Shown: positions 29,388-47,600 of the stretch, one piece after another
How the letters are laid out: each line of letters opens with the position of its first letter
Position numbering within the stretch: position 1 is the stretch's first letter
Assembly: GCA_027972325.1 (NCBI GenBank)
Contig: JAPMOS010000166.1
Span: forward strand, 1-64,000
Direction of reading: 5' to 3'
Source: Paratrimastix pyriformis
Lineage: Eukaryota; Preaxostyla; Paratrimastigidae
Length of the DNA stretch: 64,000 nt
Notes under the pieces: generated by a model
The model's input: the letters and a program-made list of their open reading frames with translations, nothing else
Database searches by the model: none
Told to the model about the DNA's origin: nothing
Program-made: the position numbers and the translations under genes

Positions 29388-29757
29388 CCACGGGTGCAGT
29401 GACATTCGTGCTGTCTCTTCTACCTCTCTGGTTTTTGTTTTATTTTCCCGTTACTTCGTTCCTTCACGACACACACACACACACACCCAGTGTCTGGTGG
29501 CTTCTGTCTTGGGTGGCTATCCTCCCATGTCTGTGAGTGGCTATTCCCCCATGTCTGGTGGCTATCCCCACTCTGTCTTGAGTGGCGATCCCCCCTGGCT
29601 TGTGGTGGGCGGTCAAAATTGTTGTTTTTTGTTTTGGGTTTTGTTTTGTTTTTTTGTTTTTCGATTCCCCATTTGGTTTGTTATCTTTTTGTGAGGACTG
29701 TTTTTTGAGGAGGGGTCGACCCCCCATCTGCCGTCTTCCGTGACGTGAACTCCAACA
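29257..29757. other. Intergenic spacer with (CA)n and a short repeated phrase
   Basis: Between the membrane-protein stop and the next gene lie two CA tracts (about 29,357-29,387 and 29,469-29,488) and a minisatellite of GGTGGCTAT/GAGTGGCTAT units (about 29,506-29,600). The inverted arm keeps the layout with shorter CA tracts. No gene seen. Confidence 0.6.
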
Positions 29758-30103
29758 ATGGACTGCACCCCCTCCTTTGCGGTGGACAACGGCAGCGTCA
29801 GGCTCGCAGGCTTTTCGATCGGCGCTCCGATCGAATTCTTCCTCCTGGTTTTGTGAGCGTGGTTGGGGGAGAGAATTGTCTCGACTCGAGTTCAGCAGCT
29901 GCACTGACCTGACCCTGCCCCAAACAGCCAGCGTTAGTGAACCCACGTTGGGCGCGCCACCGGAATGAAAATGGTTCCGGATCAACGAACATGAATGCAA
30001 TCGGGATGACGACATCTTCGCTCCCTTTCTCAGATTCCGGAAAACCTCTAGGGCGTAAATGCGCCGCACAACACAATCTCTCTGAACAACTGGATGCTGA
30101 TCA
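29758..30103 (+). CDS. First exons of the PAN-module gene (5' end), left arm
   Basis: An ATG at 29,758 opens about 32 codons (MDCTPSFAVDNGSVRLAGFS) ending near a GTTTTG donor. A later exon (SGKPLGRKCAAQHNLSEQL, about 30,035 onward) is cut by the LTR element at 30,104. In the uninterrupted right arm this exon ends SEDFDK|GTTTGA (about 56,415-56,400). That these exons belong to the downstream PAN gene is inferred from strand and spacing. Confidence 0.35.
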
Positions 30104-30186
30104 TGTAGTCACTCTCAAGGGACGTTGGCAATGGCTGAATCTCTTGGTGGGGCAAACCAGGGGGCAACAACCCTATTCCCACAACA
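30104..30186 (-). repeat. 3' LTR of the Gag-protease element
   Basis: 83 bp, near-identical to 32,221-32,301 (two extra G in a G run). In element orientation it starts TGTTGTGGGAATAGGG and ends GAGTGACTACA. Confidence 0.9.
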
Positions 30187-30609
30187 CCACCCTCCTTAGG
30201 GACGGGTTTCACGCAAGGATGAGGCTGGAAGAGGGTTGGTAGGTAGGGAGTTCCGAAGGTTCCTCCCCCCCTTGGAAGGAAGGAAGAGGGCCAACGAAAA
30301 ACCCACACGGATTAGCGACGATGGCGACGGCGGCGCTTGCCGTGGGTTCCACCCGTAGAGTCCACAGGGGCGACTGGGACAGGGGCGGGCGAAGAGGCAG
30401 ATGGAGACATGGGCGGAGACATAAGCGGAGACATGGGCGGAGACATGGGCGGAGACATGGGCGGAGACGTGGGCGGAGACGTGGGCGGAGGCGTGGGCGG
30501 AGGTGGAGGAAGGGACAGGAAGGGGAGGCAGGGGCAGGGGCAGGGCAGGGGCAGGGGCAGGGGCAGGGCCGGGAAGGCGGATTGGACTGGACAACGTAGT
30601 CCGTGAGAC

Positions 30610-31456
30610 CGCGGGGTCTATCACGATGGCATCTGACGGGCACAGAGAAGAAATGACATGCGTGTGCACGACGGTCGGGGCAGCCTCCAAAGGAGAGAAA
30701 CGGAGCGACAGCTCCAGGGTGCCGAGACTCTCGAGTCTCTGTCCGCCGGCTGTCACGATGGGAACGGCTTCCGGAGGGGCCGAGGAACGAGGCCGAGATG
30801 CGTTGCCAGGGCTTGGCTGATGGCGTTGGCTTGGGCACCGCTGTCCAGGATGGCATGGACAGGGCGCCCGTCCGGGAGGACCGCGGTGGTGCGGAAGTTC
30901 CTGTCAAGGGTACCGCAAGGCGGGTAGGGGGTCCGGGGCTGGGTTGGCGACCATGACACGGAGGAAGTGCTTGGGGTCGCCCTTAGCGGCGAGTCTGGCA
31001 CTCCGCCGGACTGGGGGATCAGCCGGGGAAGCGCTGAAGGGGCTGGACCACTGGTGGCGGCTGGGGCTGGGTTGGTGGGAGGGAGGGTGCGGGGGTCCGA
31101 GGCCGCACGGGGCAGTCCCTCTCCTGATGGCCGGGCTGCCGGCACCTCACGCAAATGCCGAGGGCACGCAGGCGGGCCTTCTCCTCAAACGTCAGCTTGG
31201 GAAGCGACGGAAAGAACGGGCGTGAGGAGGGGACGGCGGCGATTGTCTCATCGTCACCGGAGGAGGACATGGAGGCTGAATCGGCCGGGTCCGAGGCAGG
31301 AGGGGCGACCGGGTCCGAGGCAGGAGGGGCGACGGGCTGGGGGCTTGTTGGCGGGGGCGAGGCGGGGTGCTGGTCGGGAGCTGAAGGCCCGAGGAGACGA
31401 GCGTCTCCTTCGCCTCGTGTAGGCGCTTGGCGAGCGCCAGGGAGCAGTCGAAGCAA
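30610..31456 (-). pseudogene. CCHC zinc knuckle and aspartic protease of the LTR element
   Basis: A retroviral-type knuckle, CVRCRQPGHQERDC (C-X2-C-X4-H-X4-C), lies at about 31,153-31,112. About 260 bp further on is the retropepsin-like active site HAILDSGAQANAIS (about 30,860-30,815), then GGQRLESLGTLELSLRF (about 30,745-30,690) and THVISSLCPSDAIV, which fit the flap and C-terminal strands. The pieces lie in three frames. A GGAGACATGGGC minisatellite (about 30,403-30,490) follows. Confidence 0.75.
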
Positions 31457-32187
31457 GCCTTGAGTGCCTGCTCTTCCGGCTCCTCAGCGGTGTCGGTGTC
31501 GGTGTCGGTGTCGGTGGTGGTGGCAGCCGGGGCGGTGGAGGGAGCCGGGGCGGTGGAGGCAGCCGCGGTGTCAGTGGCGTGGAAGAACTTGAGAACCGCG
31601 GCTTCCACTGAGGCTTCCTGACGCTCTGCAAGAACGCGGTCAGGACGCAGCGACGACTGCGCACGGAGTTCGCGCTTGAAGGCGCGGCCGAACTCGCCAA
31701 GGATGGCGCGTGGAAAGCGCTCCCTGAGGCAGAAAGTCGGGAGACCCAATGCTTCACCAAGTGCCTTGTAGCTGTGAATAAACTGGGTCAGCTGGAAGTG
31801 AAGAGGCACTGGAGAGGCAAAGGAGGCTTTGAAAGTCAGCTTTTCCAACTCCGCAACGCGCTGATGGGCATCACGCGGACGAAGCATCTCAAAAAGAGCG
31901 GAAAAAACGGCTTGATCATCGTCAAACGAATCAAGTGGTAGAGTGTCGATGAGCTCCATTGGCAAGTGCTCACAGAGAGGTGGCATCTCAACATTCCGGT
32001 GAATGAGAGAAAAGCGGTCCCACTCTTTCTTGAATTTGAGTAGGCCGTCGAAGGTGCATTGGGACATGGAAAACTCTGGGAAACAGAGCTCTTGGACCAG
32101 TTGGACGCGGTTGGGAATGTCTGAATGCAAGGCGGTGTTGGCACGTTGTGAAGATGGCTTTCCGCTGGCGGCGGAAAAGGAAAACAT
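31192..32187 (-). CDS. Gag capsid-like protein of the LTR element
   Basis: 331 codons from the ATG at 32,187. The first 210 residues look like a helical capsid domain (LVQELCFPEFSMSQC, FHATDTA). They are followed by Pro/Ala/Thr-rich sequence with a (TD)n run from GTGTCG repeats. Downstream Gag parts lie in other frames, so the polyprotein is interrupted by indels near 31,450. The assignment rests on position after the LTR and on the zinc knuckle and protease that follow. Confidence 0.6.
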   Translation of the reverse strand: MFSFSAASGKPSSQRANTALHSDIPNRVQLVQELCFPEFSMSQCTFDGLLKFKKEWDRFSLIHRNVEMPPLCEHLPMELIDTLPLDSFDDDQAVFSALFEMLRPRDAHQRVAELEKLTFKASFASPVPLHFQLTQFIHSYKALGEALGLPTFCLRERFPRAILGEFGRAFKRELRAQSSLRPDRVLAERQEASVEAAVLKFFHATDTAAASTAPAPSTAPAATTTDTDTDTDTAEEPEEQALKACFDCSLALAKRLHEAKETLVSSGLQLPTSTPPRPRQQAPSPSPLLPRTRSPLLPRTRPIQPPCPPPVTMRQSPPSPPHARSFRRFPS

Positions 32188-32220
32188 GGGTTTCGTTCAA
32201 AATTCGACGAGTAATATTAC

Positions 32221-32301
32221 TGTAGTCACTCTCAAGGGACGTTGGCAATGGCTGAATCTCTTGGTGGGGCAAACCAGGGCAACAACCCTATTCCCACAAC
32301 A
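32221..32301 (-). repeat. 5' LTR of the Gag-protease element
   Basis: 81 bp, matching 30,104-30,186. The Gag start lies 34 bp downstream in element sense. No clear tRNA primer-binding site follows the LTR. Confidence 0.9.
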
Positions 32302-32378
32302 ATCAAACATCCGAAGATTTTGACAAGGTTTGAAACCTGGTCAAGGGAATAACCAGGGCATCGATCTTCTGTGCTCTC

Positions 32379-41632
<9,254 letters not shown>

Positions 41633-42125
41633 ATGCTGGCGAACCTCGCGCTTTGAGAAGACGGTCTCTTCTTTGCGGCCCTCGTTCTCCTTGACCTCCA
41701 CGGTCTCGTGTTGCGTTTTGCCAAGGCTCCTTCTGCTTGTACAGAACCGGCCCGTGCGGCCGACAACCCTGCTGAACGCTGCGGACACATCCTGGCGTTC
41801 TGCTCCGCTGGTTGGTGTGACGACCGAACGTTTGTTTCCTAATTTGAATTTTCAGTCTCTCTGTGTCGTAAACCGCCCCAAAAAGAGTGTGTGTCGGTCA
41901 GTCAGTCTCGTGTGAGTGCAGCCTCGTAGGAGGCTAACCGAGCCGCACGGGCCTGTCACGGGAAACGACAAAGATGCAGTGCATTTTGCGAGAAAAGAAA
42001 GGTGGACTGTGATGACCATCCGAGTATGGGCGCACGGGGGATGATGCTGCTCGGCGACCGACCCGACTGCCGCTCCCATCCCGAGACCCCACAACCCCGT
42101 GCTGAGCACGACTCGGCTTGTCCCG
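41633..42125. other. Spacer before the copy-2 element
   Basis: Unique sequence between the truncated last PAN exon and the target-site duplication at 42,126. Short ORFs on both strands, nothing recognised. Confidence 0.4.
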
Positions 42126-42141
42126 GCCGACCCTCGGTCGG

Positions 42142-42214
42142 GTCGGTCTAGTCCAGGCGGTAGCACGTCAGGTACTAGAACAGAAGGTCGGCGGTTCAAT
42201 TCCCGCTTCTGACG
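42142..42214 (+). other. tRNA-like head with Pol III-type A and B boxes
   Basis: Starting 4 bp into copy 2, TAGTCCAGGCGG (42,149-42,160) fits the A-box consensus TRGYNNARNNG and GGTTCAATTCC (42,193-42,203) fits the B box GGTTCRANNCC exactly, at tRNA spacing. Folded as a tRNA, the acceptor pairs at 5 of 7 positions, the D stem at 3 of 4, and the anticodon and T stems have mismatches. It is probably a tRNA-derived promoter rather than a working tRNA. Confidence 0.6.
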
Positions 42215-42816
42215 AGGTTAAAAAGCCTGAAGGCTTCCCCGGGACCTATGGCCGGTCTTTCCGCTCTTGCCGAAAAAGACGGACCATCCGCGTTGGAAAA
42301 AACTTGGGATTAGGCCCCCAAGACGTAAGGTTCGATGTCGGACAGCTCGAATCGATACGGGTAGTACGGTCGCTGATGTTCCGGTGGCGGGGCTCCCTAG
42401 ATCGAGATTGTGATGGGGACTCTGCAGTGACCTCTGTCGACACGTTACCGCGGGCACGCGCCTTAGCGGTCCCGAAAGGAGCCCTTGCCGAGGGTACCTC
42501 CCGGCCAGTCCGAGTTCGAGATCTGAATGAGTTCCGAGCGGAACCAACGCGGGCGGTGCCCTGCCAGGAGAACACCCTGGTGGGAGAACAGTTAGCTCCC
42601 GGGGTTCTAGCCGATCAGCACATTCAAATTGCGTGCTTGTTCTTCCCTCGTGCATGCATATTGCCGAGGAGAATCACCTTAGTGACTTTCAAGCTCATTT
42701 TCTAAAGAGCACGCACAATGTGGCAAGCGCGAAGTGTTTATTGAATTTTCAATCGCGCTGAGGAAGATGATCTGGTCTTCCACGACCTTGACCACATTTC
42801 TACTTTCAAGAATTCG

Positions 42817-43932
42817 ATGCTGGATGAATTTTGCAAACTCTTTGGGCATTTGGGTTTCTCTTCTGGAGCGCTTCCTTCGAGTACCTTGTTGAAGGGCATC
42901 ATTGATCGCTGCAGAAGGGTTGTTCTCCAGCTGTGTCTCGGGATCGCATTGCCGTCTGGATCCAGAAACTATTGTCCTCGTTTATGTGGCAGTGCTATCT
43001 CAAGTATCGAGACGACGCTCCACCATCATTCTCGCCACTCTTCGGCATCCTCAACTGACGACTCGTCTGACCCTCCAACTTCGCCAGAACGTTTTCCTAC
43101 GCGTACCCATCAACGTGGTGGGGACCGGGACGTGTCCATTCCCGGTCTCACTCATCATCTGATTCATCGGCGACGAGGCGCAACAAGACTCCCGCTCCCG
43201 CGTCCGTTCACGCTCACCGAAGCACGCGGATGCAGGGGTTCGCCTCGCCCCTCGCCCAAGAAGGCTGCGCGTACGGAGGCGACCTCCACCTGCCCGGGAG
43301 GTGACGCCGCCCCGCCTCCGCCCCCTGCCGCCTCGGTGCCGGCCCTGGTCCGGTCCAGACTGAGCAGGGGAAGCCGCTCCTGCAGTCCGCGGGTCTCGCC
43401 CAGGCGGGATGGAAGGCGATCAAGGGCCGTTTGCGCGGGCAGCCCCGCTCCGACCAAGCCGGCTGCGGCCAAGTCGAGTGTTCTGGCGCCCCTCCACCAC
43501 CTCCTCCCACTTCTCGCCCTTCTGACCCTCCTTCACGTCCATCTGCTCCTCCTCTTCCCTCTGCCTCCCCAATCTCGTGTGCCGATCTTGGCGTCCGTGT
43601 GGTGCGTGCCGGGCGTCCTCACTGCAACCCCGGATGGACCGGCGGTGAGAGACTTCTCGTGGTTGCGCGCGAGCACTGTCTATGTGTGCTACACCCACGC
43701 ACGATGGTATGTCGGGAGTAAACCTCCCCGTTCAGGCCTTTTAAAATGTCTTTTCGTTCTTTTGTTTCATGGATGCGGGGTTCTGCGTGTTCTCTCTCTC
43801 CTCCGTCCGCTCCTTCCATTCCATGCGTCTGCTGCCGGTCTTCAGTGGACGAGTGCGTCGTCCATGTTGGTTGGTGGTTTATCGCATGTTACCCCCCCAC
43901 TTCGGTGGGATGCACCCCCCGTTATGAGCTGA
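42817..43932 (+). pseudogene. Element protein, copy 2, frame-disrupted
   Basis: Same protein as 32,776-33,456 but split by single-base losses in homopolymers (for example the T run near 42,745 and an A in ATTGAATCG near 42,904). The segment MLDEFCKLFGHLGFSS is intact at the start of this frame. The C-terminal Pro/Ser-rich region is also shifted. Either the copy has decayed or this part of the assembly is poorly polished. Confidence 0.6.
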
Positions 43933-44006
43933 TCAATACAGGGGGTGTTGGGCGGGGGCCCTTTTGGGGTTTCTCCAGTATCCAACACACACACGCCGAC
44001 CCTCGG

Positions 44007-44469
44007 ACCAGAAAACGATTCGAATTCCGCCGAGCACAATGGACAATGCCCAGGTTGTGTACGTTTGGTCAGACCCGCCGTACCTGGGCTCTACATTCCG
44101 GAATATGGAGGATAAAAACCATCCGACCCTGCACTCGCGGGGACAGGACACTGGAGAGCCGCGCTCTGGCTCGGTTAGTCGGCCTTGAGCCGGCAAGACA
44201 GCTCAAATATCGGCCATTTCTGGCGGCGTGAGAGATGAGAGCGGCTGTCGGTCGGGGTTCCCCCACCCCCGGCTTAAGGTTTCACCGAAAGTTCCCAAAG
44301 CTCAGGCGCCAGGAAGGCGACCTGGGCTTTTCGTTCCCGCGCTGGGCGCCGCCTTCCGCTCGGCCGTGCCCGTGTGCCCTGCTGCCGCCGCCGCCCCCGG
44401 GTGGCGGCCGCTCCCGCCGCTGGGCGCGGCCTCGCTCCGCCGTGCCCGTGTGCCCTGCTGCCGCCGCCC
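44007..44469. other. Spacer ending in a GC-rich tandem repeat at the gap edge
   Basis: After the element there is a short open stretch (from the ATG at 44,040, about 49 codons, no family). Then 44,339-44,469 contains two copies of a GC-rich unit ending GTGCCCGTGTGCCCTGCTGC, the second cut by the N run. The assembler may have stopped in this repeat. Confidence 0.6.
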
Positions 44470-44486
44470 NNNNNNNNNNNNNNNNN
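44470..44486. other. Assembly gap (17 N)
   Basis: The only run of N in the window. Sequence on its right starts inside a DNA-polymerase coding region, so the N-terminal domains are in the gap or were never joined. The gap size is probably nominal. Confidence 0.99.
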
Positions 44487-44640
44487 ATCATACGGTACTG
44501 CATCTACGATGCGGAAGCTGTGCTCGATATCGCGGCGGCACTCGACTACATGAGCAAGCTCACCTGTTTCATTGAAGCAACGGGCATCACTCTCTCCGCA
44601 TACGTCATGTACACGCAAGTCGTGGGGTATGACCAAACGC
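44487..44640 (+). pseudogene. DNA polymerase B, N-terminal fragment in another frame
   Basis: Directly after the gap, RYCIYDAEAVLDIAAALDYM then LTCFIEATGITLSAYVMYTQ reads like the end of a family-B exonuclease domain and the start of the polymerase domain. It is open in the frame of 44,487 but not that of the following ORF. A one-step frame change between about 44,630 and 44,690 would connect them. Sequencing error, mutation or an intron could be responsible. Confidence 0.65.
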
Positions 44641-47600
44641 GCGGCATGGGACCTTCGCGATCATGTGACTCTGAGGTGGAACTACGGACAGATTGGTGAG
44701 AAGAATGGCAAGTACAAGGGCGCGATCAACTGGTCAGAGAACGACTACTTTGCTGATAGCCCCTGTGTGATGTTTGACTTCGCCGGCTTGTATCCATCGA
44801 TGATGCGTGCCTACTGCATCTCGCCCTTCTCCGTCATCGGCAGCTTCCCGTCACTCGATCAGGTGTTCACGGAGCAGCGCACACCAGCCAACACCACATA
44901 CGTCCGCAACTCAACGGAAGCCGAGATTGATGAGTACAACAAGACGATTGAGGGCCAAGTCAATCCACTGCACCTCTTCCGCGAGGACATTATCGACACC
45001 TACACCGCGTTCGCCATCCTGCCTAACGATCCCTTCATCAAGACGGTGGACTACTTCGTCAACGCTCGCGCTGATCACAAGAAGCAACTCAAGGCGGCCA
45101 AGACGCAACACGAAGCCAAGTATCACGACACAATGCAGTGGTGCTTCAAGATCATGGTCAACAGTCTCTACGGGCTGCTGGGATCACCTTACGCATGCTA
45201 CATGTTCAATGAGGTGTGCGCAGCAGCCGTGATCTCTGCAGCGCGTGACGCCATCGTTCGGGCAAGCGGCATCATTTCCACTTACGGCAAGCGGCTGTTC
45301 ATCGATACTGACTCGACTGCCGTCCGGCTTTACCCCGAGTACATGCCACCGAAGCTTGCGTTCACCACAAAAGAGGACGTCGCGGCGTTCAACGCATGGT
45401 CAAGCGCATTGCAAAACGAGATCAACGAAAAGCTACGTGAAAGCTACTCAGCGTCGCGCTACTTCCCGCTCGAGCGGCTGCCCTTCATCTCGTTCGCATT
45501 CGAGGCCGCATTTGAGCGTGCCCTATTTGCAAAGCGTAAGACGTACTGCGAGATGAAGATCATTCCCGCGCTCAACTCAGCACCCGAGTTCTCATATCGA
45601 GGTTGCCAATTCACCGTCCAGACCTCTTACGTTCGCGACAGGACGCTAGCATTGCTGCAGAAGATGATCCACCTGTCACGCGATCAACAGGCAATGTGTC
45701 TCGCCAAGTTCTTCGATGAGGAGATGCGCAACGTGAAGAGAGCCCCACTGATGTACGCCCGCAAACAGAAGCTTCAAAACAGGGATCAGCGTGCCGAATG
45801 TCTCAAGCAAAACTACCCCGCTCAAGTTCGCGATAAGGAGATTTGCGATATCATTCGTGTTCTATCGACGGAGAAGAAGACAAGCGCTGCATGGGCACCG
45901 ATCAGTGATGAATACACGCCGCGGAACATCGACTACGTTGAGACCTTGAATGCGGCTTATACCGGCAACGTCTCGCGCTACTTCCCCATCTGGCGCAAGA
46001 TCGTACCCAAGAGCGCGATCCTCGTTGAGAAGGGTGGCGAGTTGCTTGACCGCACTGAGCTGATGTTCCGGGTCGAGACGCGTGACGGCAAGCAGAGTAT
46101 GCGTAACGCAACCGCGGATGAGCTAACTGAGTTGTTGCTTTCAAAGCGTGACACGCGGACCGTGCACGAGATCGTTGATTGCAACCCACATAAAGCATAC
46201 TTCGACGTTGAGCGTGACGGTGCAGAGCCACTCCCAATCGAATCCATCATCCGTCATGTCGAACACGTCATGGGTCGCGGTAGCGTCACTTGCTACTCTG
46301 CGTGCGGCCCAGCCAAGCGAAGCTATCATCTCATTTGCAACCGTCTCGTCTCGCGCAACTTGAACAAGATCGTAGCACGTTACCTCAAGGACAACTGCGG
46401 TTTCGATTGCATTGATGATGGCGTCTATGCACAAGGTCACACGATGCGCTGTTTCACGCAAGATAAGTTAGTCAGGACGGATGCAGGCCTCGTCATGGCG
46501 AATCGCGTTGTGCGGCTCGAAAGCGATCCCAGTTGCGAGTCTGTGACGCTCGATCGCATCCTAGAGTCACTCATCACAGATACGGCGGGTGTGCCCGAGT
46601 TCGAAACGCAAGTCCTCGACTTCAGCGAGAAGCTCATCGAGGTTGACCCGATCATCTATCAGGCGCAAGCAACCAACTTCCCAGCTGGCCTAACGGAGTA
46701 TCTCGCAGCCAAGTTCGGCGATTACAAGCTACAGGAAGCGAACAAAGGTCGCGCCCGTGTCGTTCCGTCAAAGCCGTACATGTGCGAGTTGTGCGACAGG
46801 ATGCACGCGAAAGATGGGGGTTGGATCTCGCAAAGCTCAAGCCAATTCGTATTTCATTGCTCGCGGTGCCGTGACGAAGACAAGGTGGCCACGTTCAAGT
46901 ACAACGCTAAGATCACCTATCATCAAAAGCTTCAGCAACTGCACGCGGCTTGTCCGACCTTCCAAGCCGATCATCGCGCCGACGAGTACCTCAACTGCGC
47001 CATCACGGATCGCCTCACCTGCATCAAGGCACGAATGGGATCGGGTAAGACACAGAACTTGGCCCGCATCCTCACCGTGGAGGAGCCCAACTGTACGGCG
47101 GTCATGATCTCAGTTCGTCGTACACTTGCGTTTGACTACATGAAACGTTATCGCGCCGAGAATAGCCTCCCGTTCGAGTCATACATGGACTTGACGGCGA
47201 AGCAGATCTCAATACATCAACATCCCCGCCTCGTAATTCAGGTGGACAGCTTGGGCCGGCTCGACGTAACCGACTTCGGCTCATCTGTTGGTGCACGCAC
47301 CATTCGTTATCTCGTCCTCGATGAAGTTGAGAGCCTATTGAATCAGGTAAAGAGCACTGACGACACACGCATCGTTCAGACACTTTGCGAGCTGATGACG
47401 CATGCAGATCATGTTGTCGCGATGGATGGCCTTCTACAGCAGTCCACCGTGCGCATGCTCGAGGCGATGATGTCGTCGTATGGGCCACGTCAGCTGATTA
47501 AAGCCACTCGCATCGACTTCAACAAGGACATGCCAGCCTATGATGTCAAGTTCGTGGAGGCAAGCTTCCGCCAAAGCAAAGAGAACCGCGGACTCACCTT

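Larger units (their letters stand above)
30104..32301 (-). mobile_element. Short Gag-protease LTR retrotransposon (TR-GAG-like)
   Basis: About 2.2 kb bounded by direct terminal repeats of 83 and 81 bp (30,104-30,186 and 32,221-32,301), each TG...CA, and flanked by the 4-bp duplication ATCA (30,100-30,103 and 32,302-32,305). The right arm gives the exact empty site near 56,430 (GCTGATCAAACATCCG on the equivalent strand). Coding runs on the minus strand: Gag capsid-like region, CCHC knuckle, aspartic protease. There is no reverse transcriptase or integrase, so it must be mobilised in trans. A purine-rich AAGGAGGGTGG abuts the 3' LTR in element sense, as expected for a polypurine tract. It interrupts an exon of the PAN gene. 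Confidence 0.9.
42138..43994 (+). mobile_element. Full-length (CA)n-tailed retroelement with tRNA-like head, copy 2
   Basis: Bounded by a perfect 12-bp duplication GCCGACCCTCGG at 42,126-42,137 and 43,995-44,006. It starts with a tRNA-like sequence carrying A- and B-box matches, has about 380 bp of further non-coding 5' sequence, joins the part shared with copy 1 near 42,600 (CCCGGGGTTCTAGCC), and ends in the same hairpins and a (CA)n tail. The 1,857-bp unit encodes the same protein as copy 1, broken by many 1-bp deletions. There is no reverse transcriptase, so mobilisation by a LINE in trans is inferred. Confidence 0.8.

Noticed and set aside
42142-42214. Functional tRNA gene
   Set aside because: The A and B boxes are good, but the anticodon and T stems have mismatches and position 33 is not T. 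It lies at the start of a mobile element, so a tRNA-derived promoter fits better.
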